NCBI GenBank assembly: GCA_020746835.1
Contig: JAGPNK010000006.1
Coordinates: 1,178,001 to 1,242,000 of the forward strand
Length of the DNA: 64,000 nucleotides
Source: Stachybotrys elegans
Taxonomy: Eukaryota; Ascomycota; Sordariomycetes; Hypocreales; Stachybotryaceae
Direction: 5' to 3'
The number at the start of each line of letters is the position of its first letter. Within the stretch, counting starts at the first letter, position 1. The notes beneath the pieces are model-generated. The model was not told the origin of the DNA and ran no database searches. It saw only the letters and a program-made list of their open reading frames with translations. Shown in pieces: positions 48,214-59,718 of the stretch. The position numbers and the translations under genes were made by a program.

Positions 48214-49741
48214 TCACCCCGTCGCCTTGTCCATATCAGTATCCTCGTCATTCCCCGTATCCGCCTTGGGTGCCTCGCCCTCCTTGGGCTCTGCAGCAGC
48301 GTCCTCGCCGGGCTTCGGCTTCTTGGCGGCTTCAGGATCGAGGTCCTGGTCGGCCTCGCGCTTGGTGCCTGTGCTGAGGCTGAGCCCCTCCATGGCCCCT
48401 TCCCCCGCGCTCTTCTCCGACGCCGCCTCGTCCGCCGCCTCGTCGTGCTTCCTCCCGACGGCGGCCTCGACGTCGATTCCCTGCGTCTCCAGGGCGCCGT
48501 CGCCGGCAAACGTCGTCGAGGTGGGCTGCGGGCCCGTGTCGCCCACGCCAATCTCCTCGGGCCCTCCGTGGGCGGGCGCAGACTCCTCTTCTTGGTCGTG
48601 ATCCTCGTCCTCCTCGTCCTCCTCGTCGGCCTCGGCCTCGCCGGCGCGGTCGCCCTTGTGCATGTCCTGCGTGCGCGAGAGCTGGCTGACGGGCACGACG
48701 CCGGCGCGCTGCTCCTGGCGGAGTAGCTCGCCCTGGGTGACGCCGCGGGTGTGGCCGGTCGAGGGGACGCCGTTGACGCTAACAGAGACGGTCTCGATGC
48801 TGCCCATGCCGTTCGGCCCGTCGATGGTCTCGGTGCTCTCGCTGTGGATCTGGGCGCCGGGCGTGTCGGCATTGCTCTCGGGGCTGCGGCGCGTGAGCCA
48901 GGGGATCGGGGTTAGCAGGGCGCCGCCGAGCGCCTCGTCGGTGCCGAGCGTGGCCGTCGTCGAGTTGCCCCAGGAGACGGCGGCGGCGGGGTCCTTGGGG
49001 TCGTCGCCGTTGGCGAGGGCCGACATGTCGGGGATGGCGGGCGGCAGCGGGAAGATGTCAATGCTCGAGGTGACCTGGACGACGCGCTCGAGGGCGTGCA
49101 GCCACGCCACGAGGGCCTTGTAGTGCGCGCGGGGCTGCAGCACGAGTTCCGAGGCGCGCTGGATCGTATGCGGCGGGTGCGACTCGAAGCCCTGGAGGTG
49201 CGTCACGACGATGCTGAGCAGGTCGGCCAGCTGCTTGGGCAGCGCGCCCGGCTCGAGGGGCTGCGCGGGCGGCTCCTCCGCCTCCCTTCGTGTCTTGTTT
49301 TCCTTGTCGGCTTCTTGGGAGGAGGAGGAGGGCGAGGAGCTGAGCGAGAAGGGGAGCTTCTCGCTGCGCCAGAGCGTCTGGGTCGGCGGGGGAGGGAGCT
49401 TTGGTATCGGGAACTCGTGATGGGCGATCTGGGGAACATGTTTGCGTTAGCTGCCGCATGATTCCACCACAGTCGCCTTGCGAGTCGCAAAGCCATGTGC
49501 CTTCGATAGGGGGCGCAGCGAGCGACGATGTACCTTGTCAATGCGAGCGAGCATGTCGTCGCGCACGGCGGGCCAGTCTTCCCTAGAGAGCAGAAACAAA
49601 AACATCCTGGGTCAGCGCACATGCTGCTTCTCTTTGGGCGGGAGCGGGATTGCGGAGCTCTAACTTGGGGATGAGCTCGCCGGCAGCGAGCTGCCTGAGT
49701 AGCAGCTCCGTCTGCGGCACGTCGGCGTTGTCGACCTCCAT
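48214..49741 (-). CDS. Protein phosphatase 4 core regulatory subunit R2 homologue (PPP4R2/Psy4)
   Basis: Predicted 446 aa in exons 49741-49665, 49582-49534 (49 nt) and 49428-48214. Intron 49583-49664 (82 nt) has GTTAGA and TCTAG. Intron 49429-49533 (105 nt) has GTACAT, a GCTAAC branch site and CCCAG. The N-terminal ~190 residues carry the R2 pattern: EDWPAVRDDMLARIDKI, HPPHTIQRASELVLQPRAHY, LHALERVVQVTSSIDIFPLP. The remaining ~250 residues are disordered and very acidic, with EDEEDEDHDQEEES and repeated Ala/Glu/Lys stretches ending TGNDEDTDMDKATG. Known role: R2 links PP4 catalytic subunit and R3 (Psy2) to targets in the DNA-damage response (gamma-H2AX dephosphorylation). It sits tail-to-tail with RAD50; the shared theme of DNA repair may be chance. 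Confidence 0.85.
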
Positions 49742-50213
49742 TGCTTTATTGTTCAGAAGAAGAAAAAAAGAGAAGGCGAGAGAGCCACGAGGGGTGAAGT
49801 TGAGTAGAATGGATGGGCGTTTGAGCTTGTCGTGTGGGCTGCGGGCTAAGAGTGGGTTTGTGGACCACTTATCAGTACAGGAAGGGCAGGGGTCTTAAAC
49901 TTGATCCCCATCAACGTCATTGGATACCTTCACTTTGAATACCTACTACATGGGAGTTTAATCAGCAACGATGGGGGGCATGTGTTGGTTATTCCGAGAA
50001 AGGAATGAAAAAAAAAATTGTAACACTCATAGGCTGTCGTGGTTTCTTCTCCAGGTCTTGAGAAATCCTATATCAAGAGAAAAAAGAGCAAACCCTAGAT
50101 CAAAGCAGTAATACAGAATACAAAACATACGCCGGCAACCAACGTGCACGAAAGACTAGTCTATCCCATCTGCCGTCTCATCGTACCACTCCGCCTGTCT
50201 AGCCCACCTTCTC
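49742..50213. other. Spacer between the PP4 R2 gene promoter and the SPRY gene 3' end
   Basis: 472 nt. I see no gene here. Confidence 0.6.
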
Positions 50214-51586
50214 CTACTGAACCCCCTTATACATCCATTGAGAGGGCTCGAAAATGACCTCGAAGCTGAGACCGTCAAACGTGCCGATGGAGCAGCACAG
50301 ATCGTGGAAGCCCTCGAGACCCGTCACGGGGAGGTCCTGGTCGGCATCCGTCTCCTCGTGCAGGTCCCACCCGTCCACCAAGACACCGTTGCGCGTGAAG
50401 AAGATGTCGACCTGCGGCATCTGCCCGCCCGAAGGCTTGAGCGTCATGCCGATGCCGTACGTGTCGCCGCGGTTGAAGGCCTGCGTGAACGTCTTGCCGC
50501 CCCATTTGTCGTTGATGTACTTGTGTCCGTCGTCGCCGTGCACCGCCAGACTGCCACGGTGCCATCCCGGCATGCGGAAGGACGGGTAGGGCAGCGCCGA
50601 GAAGCCCATGGCCAGGTTCACGGTTGGGCTATCGGTGCGCAGCTTGACCTCGTAGTAGATAGTCCTGTGGACCCCGTAGCGGGCAGGGTCATGTTCGCTG
50701 ACCACGTACAGAGGCGGGTAGCTGATGATGCAGCGATCAGGCGAGTTCCTTGCCGTCGTGGCCTCCCACCGTCCCGAGCCTACCCAGGCCAGCTTGCCGT
50801 TGAAACCCATGGGCTCCATGAGCCGGACGTTGTTAGTCTTGAGGGCCGCCTTGCCACCCGCATCTAGCGTGATGGGCGGTGTAAGAGGGAACCTCTCGCA
50901 CCACTCGTCGCCAGCGATTGCCTCCTCTTCGGGGGCATTGGTGGCGGGAGACCTGTCAAATCCGCTGAAAATGGCCGGCGGAGGAGGGAACAGCGTGGTG
51001 TCGGGAACAGCAATCTCCCAGTCGTGCATAGGCTTGGAGGACGGCGGAGGCCCAGGAGGGGGAGCATAGTCGCCATGTGCACCAGGACCCGGGGGAGGTC
51101 CAGGGGGAGGGGCATAGTCGTTGTGGCCGTTGGCGCCAGGAGGAGGGCCAGGAGGAGGAGCATAATCGCCATACCCCCCAAGGGGCGGCGGCGGTCCGGA
51201 CGGAGGCGCGTATTCATTGTGTCCTCCAGGTCCGGGCGGCGGGCCGGGGGGAGGCGCATATTCGCCATAGCTCCCAGCGGGCGGAGGAGGACCTGGAGGA
51301 GGAGCATAGTCGTGGTGGCCCGGCGGTCCTGAGGGAGGGGGGGACCCGGAGGAGGAGCGTACTCGTGCTGACCTGACGGTCCCAGGGGTGGAGGAGGACC
51401 CGGAGGCGGAGCATAGTCATCAGACTTAGCACCGCCACTTGGTCCCCCGTTGGAGGATGACGAGTGCGCAAACGGCGGCGCGCTCGACTTCTTCATGTCG
51501 CTCGATGTTCTCTGCTGAGCCGGAGGCTGCTGATGCGGCCTAGGTGCCGGGTCATCATTGCTCTCGTCTTTGCTGCTAAAACACAT
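50214..51586 (-). CDS. SPRY-domain protein with proline-rich tandem repeats (apparent 1-nt frameshift)
   Basis: Single exon. It is read in two frames that meet at a C7 run (plus-strand G7, 51337-51343). One additional C would give a continuous 457-aa protein. The N-terminal ~60 residues are polar (MCFSSKDESNDDPAPRPHQQ). Eight repeats of roughly 16-18 residues follow, each starting [DE]YAPPPGPPP and ending GHN, GAHG or GYG. The C-terminal ~270 residues hold the SPRY/B30.2 fold: MGFNGKLAWVGSGRWEATTA, YYEVKLRTDS, NLAMGFSALPYPSFRMPGWH, SLAVHGDDGHKYINDKWGGK, VDIFFTRNG and FHDLCCSIGTFD. The SPRY repertoire binds proteins, and the proline repeats could bind WW/SH3 domains. The cellular role is unknown. 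There is no membrane segment, so it is not the Ssh4/Ear1 type. Confidence 0.82.
51040..51419 (-). repeat. Coding minisatellite, eight ~48-54 bp units encoding YAPPPGPPP-type repeats
   Basis: Eight imperfect units inside the SPRY gene encode [DE]YAPPPGPPP plus a short Gly/His/Asn linker. The linker alternates between GYG/SYG and GHN/GAHG types. The apparent 1-nt loss lies in the second unit. Confidence 0.85.
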
Positions 51587-52206
51587 TTCTAGAGGAGAAT
51601 GAGAACGATAATGACAAAGGTTTTTGTTGTTTGATAGAGGTGGTGTGTTGAGGTGAGGTGAGGTGAGGCGAGCAAGGGAAGGTCCGCCGGGTGTAGATTG
51701 TTTAATCGCGGGTCAGGTCCAATCACAACGCGAAGCTCGCAGAGAGTCGTCGGCAAGGAGAAGGATGCGAGGACGCGAGTTTTTGTAGAGCTGTCAAAAG
51801 ACGGGATGACAAGAGGAGGGGCAAAATGCCAATATTGATTGATGGCTTGGCTTGGCTACCTCGGCTGGAGGCTGTGCTTTTCTGATGCTCATTTCGCGGG
51901 CCCAACCTGGAAACGCAGGCAAACAAACAACTTACTGAGATACAGAGCTTTGGATCGGGGTCCCTTCGTCATTCTGCTCAATGCTGCGATGCCATTGGCT
52001 CATCAGCCCTTTGAGGAAGCTGCCCGCTCCACCCACTATGGATAGCCCCACCTCTTACTGCATACTGTAATTCTGGGGCAGTGCTAACCATATCATACAC
52101 CCATGGGCATCATGGGCATCGTCGCACCAAACGGGTTTGTTGGTCCAAGATTTCATCATTTCTTATATCCATATGGCATAATCACATGTCCCTCGCCGCA
52201 GCCCTC
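51587..52206. other. Intergenic spacer: SPRY gene promoter and CAX gene 3' flank
   Basis: 620 nt with a GAGGT pentamer run (about 51652-51671). I see no gene here. Confidence 0.6.
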
Positions 52207-54641
52207 TCAGGAAGCCCCAAATGAGTTCGCCTCGCTGTCCTCGGGATAGAAAAAGGCAACGATTGCAATGATGAGATAGACGGCGCAAAGCAGGGCTCCT
52301 TCGAGATAGTTGCTCCGCCCATCCAGCACGAGAAAGTTGACAATGAAAGCAGACACAAACAGGCACACCGTCTCAAACAGCGTAAAGTAGAGCGACATGG
52401 GGCGGTCCAGGATCCAGCCCAGAATCACCACCAGCGGCGTGATGAACAAAGCAATCTGGATAGAGCTGCCTACCGCAACCCCGATGGCCAGATCCATCTT
52501 GTTCTTCATCGCCACCGTCAGCGCCGTCACATGCTCGGCGGCATTGCCCACAATCGGCAGGATGATGAGACCAATGAATGCTTCCCCAAGTGTGGACGAA
52601 CTCGTCACATCTTCGATGGACCCGACGAGGAACTCGGCGCAAGCTGCCACAAGCCCGGTAGATATGAGGAGCAGTATCACTGCAGCACCCCGTGACAGCC
52701 GCTCCTCTCCAGAGCCATCTCCCTGGGTGCGATCCTGGGTGCCTGCGTTCGTCGAGGTAAGGGATACCCGAGTTGGTAGCATAGCACCAGGGGGCCGTAC
52801 ATTGGCGTTGTTCCGCAGCCTGTCTGGCAGTGAGTTGGTGCGCCGGATGCCGTATCTTATACGCGGTACGGGCCCAACCACCTCGTCAGCTCTCGCATCT
52901 TCGTCGCGTTTCTGAGAAAACACTGGTGGAGTGAGGCCTTTCATGGAAGAGAGTCCTCTGAGCAAAGAGAATGGTCTTGCTTGTTGAGCAGCATCTTGCC
53001 CATTAGGTTTAAGACTCTGCGGTGCAGCAAAGTCGATGCGGTGGATACCTATCGGTCGTTTCGTATCAGATTGTTGGCTGCGATCGCTGCCGTCGGAGCG
53101 AGATCCATCCATCTTTGACTCGTTGTCTTTTCCCGATGTGGCTGCTGTCTTGTCCTTCGCGCCATGAAGGGCACGGTTATCTCCCTCCTTGGATTCTCTT
53201 GCGTAGAATTCATCACCCATGTGTGGCAGCTCTAGTGGCGCCGTCAGGAGCGCACGAGAGCTCCGTTGATGCTGAGCGGATGATGTTTCGGAGGCAGTGT
53301 CATTCACGGCGCAAGATTGCGTATCCGCAACTGAGGGTCGGTTTGAACGGACCAACTCAACCGATGTATTAGACGGCCGGTGCCGGCGTCCCTTTCGGAG
53401 CATTCGTTTCATTCTACGACGCACGGTGTCCCGCGACTGCTCCGATTCGGCAGAGTCGGAGTCGGAGGAGAGCTCATCCTCAGACGAGGAATCTAGCCAC
53501 CCAGCAACAGGGCCGGGGATAGCCTCAGCATCGACGATATGCTGAGGTGTCGACTCGTACATGTATGAATGCGACTTGAGCTGAAACACTAGGTAGAGAA
53601 CATAGACAAGGAGCAAGATCTGTGTGCGTTAGTAAAGTAGGCATTGCAAGGGCAGACCACTTACAACGCTGGTCCCTCGACTGATTTTAAGGGATTGCCT
53701 ATCGGCAAGATCCGAGTCATTGAAAGATGCATGGAAAGCCGTCTGGAAACGTTAGAAATACTCCACCGGCTCACAATGGGAAGTGTTGCTCACAGGTAAA
53801 ACAAGACTTATAACACTCAAGCTGAGTAGGCAGGCACTCATCTGAGTTACCGTGCTGTTGTATACCTGTACCGTTACATTAGTTCTACGTCGCCTTCCGA
53901 CAAGAATATACTTGCTCCTTACTTGCTCACGGAACCGTAGACCACCGAGGAAGAAGCCCATGCCCAGGATAAGGAGCAGGTTGGAAAGTATAGAGCCGAG
54001 CAGTGACGCCTGTACGATCCGGATCTGGTTCTGCAAGGCCTGTCAGATCCGTATTCAATGAGCAATAAGTGCAGCACCTTTCATACCTTGACTAAAGCGA
54101 TACTGTATGTCGGACAGGTCGCGTTAACTACACATGGAGCGGTGTGTTGGGAAAATGGTGAAACCTTACATGCTACTATCGTGTTAGCACAGAGCCATGG
54201 CTGAGCACGGGAGGAATGGACTTACAAGATGATGAGCTCAACAGCATTGCCAAATGTAATGTTCAGTAATGCCCCCATGGCATCGCCCATCTCGCTTGCC
54301 ACCGACTCAGTAGCATGGCTCAGCAGCCCAGCCAAGGGAACAATGGCGATGCAATTTATGGCAAACACGACGCCGCCTTGCACGCCGTCTATCTGCGCAA
54401 CGGCAATTCCCGCGGGCACAAAGACGAGAAGTACATTGAGCCAGCTGTAGGTCAGAATCATCCACAAGGTACGGCGGGTCTGCTCAAGGAGCGTCCGCTT
54501 GCCCTCGCTCGCCCCGGAAGCTTCCGGCGCAGACGGCCCGCTGCCGCCATTATCGGGGGTGGTAGTGACGTCGGCATCGGCGCTATCATGTCGCACGGTG
54601 GCTTCTTGTGACGGACCGTGAGAGGCGGCACACTTCTCCAT
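52207..54641 (-). CDS. Vacuolar Ca2+/H+ exchanger (CAX/VCX1 family), with 3-nt and 16-nt microexons
   Basis: Predicted 701 aa. Exons: 54641-54226, 54172-54170 (CAT, 3 nt), 54102-54087 (16 nt), 54030-53923, 53865-53794, 53742-53665 and 53619-52207. Introns are 53, 67, 56, 57, 51 and 45 nt with GTAAGT, GTAAGG, GTATGA, GTAAGG, GTGAGC and GTAAGT donors. The two alpha-repeat ion-binding motifs are present: GNAVELII...ALVKNQIRIVQASLLGS, and IVGNAAEHVTALTVAMKNKMD. About eleven hydrophobic helices are split by a long charged loop of about 230 residues (Ser/Asp-rich, then Arg-rich). Family role: uses the vacuolar proton gradient to load Ca2+ into the vacuole and reset cytosolic calcium. The tiny CAT exon restores the 13-residue spacing from Glu to the N-Q-I-R position. 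Skipping it leaves the frame intact but one residue short. Confidence 0.9.
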
Positions 54642-56338
54642 TGAAGGAGAACGAATATTTGCAACCCGGAGGGAACAACTCGATAAGGAAAAGAAAAGCG
54701 GAAAGAGAAGAAGAAGAAGAAGGAGAAGAAGAAAAGGAACGAGGTCTCCTTGTAAGTCTGGAACAGTAGTTTGTTGACGTAACGGGCAAACTAAAAGAGA
54801 GGGGACCCAGAACGGGAAAACTAGGAAAATAAGGAATGTGGCGATGGAGATGATGAATGATGGACCAGCCGGGCCTTGGTGGCGCGTGCCTTGCTTGCTG
54901 CTACCAAGGAAGGAGCGATATAGTGAGAGCAGGGAGGGGGCAGGTAGGTGCTAATATAAGGTTTGTTTGTAGGTTATTAGTAGGAGGTAGACAGTCTACA
55001 CCCAAGATAAACAAGGTCGTAATTTAAAAAACAACATAAGAGGTCTCATGCATTCATCTGTCGCAAACATGACCAGCCCAGCAAAGCAGTCAGACAGAAA
55101 GCCAACCCTCGGGATGCCTTTTTAATTCCTCGACCGGGAACCCGGCAAGCCTCCTCGCGCCAGCTCTGCGTCAAACACGGAACTGATTTGCCATGTTTTA
55201 CCTCGTGCCCAAAGCCGACAAAGGACTGCACAGCCATCCTCGTCTTTCCCAGCCGTCCACGTTCATTGTCCGAAGCTACCCGCCCCCAGCCAATCACCGT
55301 TAGCCTCCTCGCCCGATTCAGGTCCAACGGAATTCCGGCACCCCTGACATGGCAAGTCGGTCCGGCGATCTGCCAAGACGGGGAGGATCTGATGGCTCTC
55401 CCTCTCTGCCGGGCATGAGATGAGGGCCTGCAAATCGTCATCTTACTACGTGCGGTATTGCCTATGCCCTCCATCTCGCCAGAGCATACCCAAGTACGGA
55501 CGTGCAGGCGGACATGCGGCCGTCGTGACTCGGACAGCACATCTGCCGGGACTGCAGAACACGTATGTGTACGTACGTCCTTGCTTTATCCAGGCAGGCT
55601 TACACCCAACCGGAGGCCGTTGCTCATCATGGAGAGAGGGGGATGCTGTGCCTGTTTGTTGTGTTTGTTTGTTTGTTTCAGAAATCCTCACCCTTCAATC
55701 ATTTTCAAGGCACCTCGCATCCCTCGTACACGCGTACTCATCCATGTCTCAACACTCCTCCCTTGGCATGCATACACCTCTTTCAAATCGCCTTCATCGA
55801 CGATGACGTTCACCATGGCATTATCAAGTAAGCAACATTTGCACAAATCACATTAACCCCCCCCCCCCCCCCCCCACGATACGGATACACCTGTTCATGC
55901 TAATTCTACCTATGCCCCAACACCTCTACCGTATGCCAGCAATGGAAACAAACCATGCAATGCAGAAGAGAATTGTTTTTGGTCTTTAGATCAATCACGC
56001 TGAATCCCAGGGCCTTTGCTCGGAGTAAATCGCTCACCATCCTTAGGAAATCCGGCCGATGCTAAGTAACATATTATACCACACCTCGCTAATCAACGGT
56101 GTATAGTCGCTGAAAAGAGAGAGAAAATGTTGAGAAAGAAGTAGAATGAGAAGAGAAGGCGTGACAAAAAGAGTCCACATATGCCCCGGTGCGCCAAAGG
56201 GGAAGGGAAACATAATCCGCGGTAAACCAAGTATCCTCCAATCGGCACAAACTGTCCTGCTCTGTACTGGACCTTGCTCTATTGTATACTCCCCCTCGCG
56301 CATACCATCATCGCCCCGGCCCCTGTCTCTCTCTCACA
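54642..56338. other. Intergenic region between the CAX and KIN4-like genes
   Basis: 1.7 kb holding the CAX promoter and the kinase 3' flank. A C19 run lies at 55857-55875. I see no gene. Confidence 0.6.
55857..55875. repeat. C19 homopolymer
   Basis: Nineteen consecutive C in non-coding DNA. Confidence 0.9.
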
Positions 56339-59300
56339 TCACCTGTCCTCACCGCCTCGAGCCTTGCCGCGTCTTCGAAAGAAATCCATCACTCTCTTGG
56401 CCGCACCGCTGCTGCCCTCGTGACCCCGGAAATCGTTCTGGTCGTAGGCATCCGTGAACCTCTTGTTCTTCTGCAAAACGCCCCGGCTTTCTCTGCTGCT
56501 GCCCAGCCGTCTGCCATCGTAACCTTCCGACTCGGCCATCCCGTGCTGGTACTGGCCAAGACGCGGCTCAGTTGGTGGCCGTCGCATATCAACCGACGAA
56601 TCCGATGCCGTGTTCAGATGAGCTCCTGCCTGCATGTAAGGGGGCAAGGGGCTCGGCAAGTCGCTACTCATCTGTGCGCTGCCGTAGCGCTGGTGATAGA
56701 CTGGGCTAGAGTTGGCCCTGTCATCTGCCACTTGGTTATCGAAGAAAGGCAGCGAGCCCCGCGCATCGCCAGGCGAGGTGATGCCACGGTTCTGTCCGGT
56801 GCGAGGGTCCTGAAGTGGGAGGGTCTGCTGGGAACCCGAGCCCGATGGTGGCGGCGAATCGCTGTAGTCCTTGGCTGAGTTGACGTTCTTGAGCGAGAAG
56901 GACGTGGGGAGGAGAGAGAATCGCCGACGCTCCTGCTTGTCCCCAGATCCCTGAGATCCCGACATGCTGCCGCTGCGCTTCTTTCCAATGCCCAGGGAGA
57001 AAGATCGACGTGAGGTCCTGGAATCGATTGAGGGTCGCGGGCCCGGCTCCTCACCTGATGGTATGGCATTCGTCATGCTGACCGGAGGATACTTTCTGGA
57101 CTTCTCCACTGAGGCCTCTGTTCGCTTACTACGTCCACCGAACAGTGATCCGTTCCGACCAAGCAGCTTGGAGCTGATCTCTCCTATCGTATTAGATCTG
57201 CGGTGTCCCTTGGCCTCGGCGGCCAGGTTGGGGCGACGCCCATCAGCCGGGAAACCAGCCACCTGGGCAAATTTAGAAGGAACACCGGTGCTAGGTCTGT
57301 TCACGTCTTCGTCTTCGGTGTTTGATGGCTGCTGGATTCTGCCCTGGGCATTTGTATCGGCGACGGCAGGCGGTGCGGGCTGGCCATAGTTCCCGCGTTG
57401 CTGCAGTCCTACGGAAGCCGCAGCCTGCAAAGAGCTGCCAGTCTGGGGCCTTGCCACGTTGCCAGCGACAAAGGCCGTGTCAGTAGTGGCGCGGTTCTCG
57501 CGCGCTGGTCTGCTTGGAACATTCTTGTGCGCGCTAGGCGGGCGCCTGGACGACTGTCCGGCCTTGGAGTAGCCGTCTCGAGAGACAGGAGGGTCCCGAG
57601 GCAGCGGCTTGTCCTTGGGGGAAGAACCTTCGTCGTCCTTGCGAGTGCCGGATGCATTTCGGGTTCGGGGTGCGCCCGACTCGCCTCCTCTCTGGGTTTG
57701 CGTCACTGGCGCCACGTACTCGACCTGAACAGTCCTGCGCTTCGAATCCTTGGGCGTGCGAGGGCTGTGCTCGGCAGCGGGGTCGATCTTGCCGTGCGAC
57801 TTGGCTAGACCTCCAACGGGGGTGGGTTGAGAGGACTTCTGCTTGGAGGCTTCCCGAACGGACGAGCTTCTGGTGACACCAGGCGTCTCAGCATAGTCAT
57901 CCGGCGCGGCCGAAGAGTTCTGGACCTCGGAAGGAGAGGTGGTGGAGCTCGTGATGAACTCGACCAGGTGGGCGTACTCGCTCAACCAGCTGTGGCGTGC
58001 AACCTCAAACAAGTCGGCCCGCTTTCGAGGGTTTGGGACGAGGATACGTCGAAGAAGATCGCGGGCGTGGGGTGTGACGTATTCGGGAAAGGTGAGTGGC
58101 GTGCTGACAATGTACTTGTACAATAGGTTGATGTTATCGCCTTCGGGGTTGGCAGGGTCATCGTCGAATGGTAGATAGCCTGCAAGCATGGCGTACTGTG
58201 ATTTTTTGGTTAGTCTGCGAGAGTCAAGAGCTGTTCAGCATGGCTGCAACCTACCAGAATGACACCACAGCTCCAGACATCTACCTTTCGTCCCGTGTAG
58301 GGGGCATCGCTCACGACAAGCTCGGGTGCTGCATAACAGGGGCTGCCGCAGCTTGTCTGCATCAGGTCGCCTTTCCTCGTTCCGTCGGACTTCACCTTGT
58401 CGAGCCCCGCACGCTTCACAAATTCACGGTCCGACAAGTTGAGCTCCTCCTCGGCGGATAGCTCCTCATGCGGATCAAAGGTGTTGGCGAAGCCAAAGTC
58501 GGTGATGATGATGTTACGGTTGCGGTCTAGCAACAGGTTCTCCAGCTTCAGATCTCGGTGAACAATGCCCTTCTTGTGAAGGTATCCAACGCCGGAAACG
58601 AGCTGAGAGAAGAGTCGTCTGGCAGACTGGTCCTTGAGATAGCGGTGGTTGAGGATGTAGTCGAACAGTTCACCTCCAGATGCATACTCGAGGATGATAC
58701 CGATATACCGTTCCGTCTCCACCATGTCGATTAATCGGACAATGTTGGGGTGCTGGACACCACGCAGGATATGGACTTCTCGTCGGATCTTGGCCAGACG
58801 TGACGGATTACCGCCAACACTGTCTCTCTTTATGAGCTTGATAGCGACCTGCAACACGCGTGATTAGTTGGGCCCGTGTACTGTGAGCTATTCCAGGACT
58901 CTTACCTGAACATTGCTGTCCTGTTTCCAGCCCAGCTTGACCTTGCCGAATTCGCCCTCGCCGATTGTGTTGCCAAGGAAGAAATCGCCGAATTTGGTGG
59001 TTCCCTTTTGACTGCGGCTGTGGTCGTGGCGGCTTCTGCCGCCTCTGCGCTCCTCGCCAGTTTGTACGACAGGCGGAGGAGCCGCGTCGTCGTCAGGCAT
59101 TGGGGAGCCTTGGTATTCCCGCGGGACACTACGGCTGTCGCTGTGGGTAGTCGAGACAGCATCGGCTGTGACGTCGGAGGCGTCATATGCAGACCTGTGA
59201 CTAGAACCCGGCACTCCAGAGTTATCTCTCGGGGCACGAACTGGCAGGCTGGCATCGGCAGTGCGACCGTCTCTGCTGGTGGTTTGCCGCGGCGATTCGT

Positions 59301-59718
59301 GCGCGGCTGTTGTTCGTTTGCTCCGGTGGGCTTCGGTGCTGCCGTTGGCCTCGCCGCGGGAAGCTCCCCGGGAGGTGGTCATCTTTTCGCTAGAATAGTT
59401 GGATCTCCGCGCGCTCCCGCTCTGCTGGCTCGACGAGGTCCTTGGGGGGGCAACGGGTGGCATGTTAGAGGAGCGATTGTGTGAGGATTGGCCCTGGGTT
59501 ACGGGTTGGGCTGAGTTGGTCAAGTTGGGATTTCCGGCCGGTCCAGCGCCGCTCGCTTTTCGAGAAGGTGGTCGTCGTGATGATGGAGATGAGGTCGTGC
59601 TCTGCTGAGCATGGTATGCTTCCCTGGACGAGGCAGCGTGTGGAGACGCGTAGGGAAGGGCTGGCGATGAAGCCAGGGCGGATGACTGATGCGGTGTCGA
59701 TTGCAGGGCAGTTGACAT
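56339..59718 (-). CDS. KIN4-type serine/threonine protein kinase
   Basis: Predicted 1087 aa in exons 59718-58906, 58848-58255 and 58195-56339. Intron 58849-58905 (57 nt) has GTAAGA, an ACTAAT branch site and TGCAG. Intron 58196-58254 (59 nt) has GTAGGT, an ACTAAC branch site and CACAG. The first ~240 residues are disordered and Ser-rich. The kinase domain (about 245-560) shows IGEGEFGKVKLG, VAIKLIKR (lysine first in exon 2), VHRDLKLENLLL, DFGFAN and the T-loop TSCGSPCYAAPE. A ~35-residue insert lies between DFG and the T-loop, as in Kin4. Subdomain X-XI reads MLAGYLPFDDDPANPEGDNI and DLLRRILVPNPRKRADL, close to yeast Kin4. A long basic/Ser tail ends AAKRVMDFFRRRGKARG. In yeast Kin4 delays mitotic exit when the spindle is mispositioned; in filamentous fungi the role is less clear. 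Confidence 0.92.

Noticed and set aside
48120..48872. 250-codon minus-strand open frame rich in Arg/Ser/Pro
   Set aside because: It is an off-frame reading of the acidic tail of the PP4 R2 gene.
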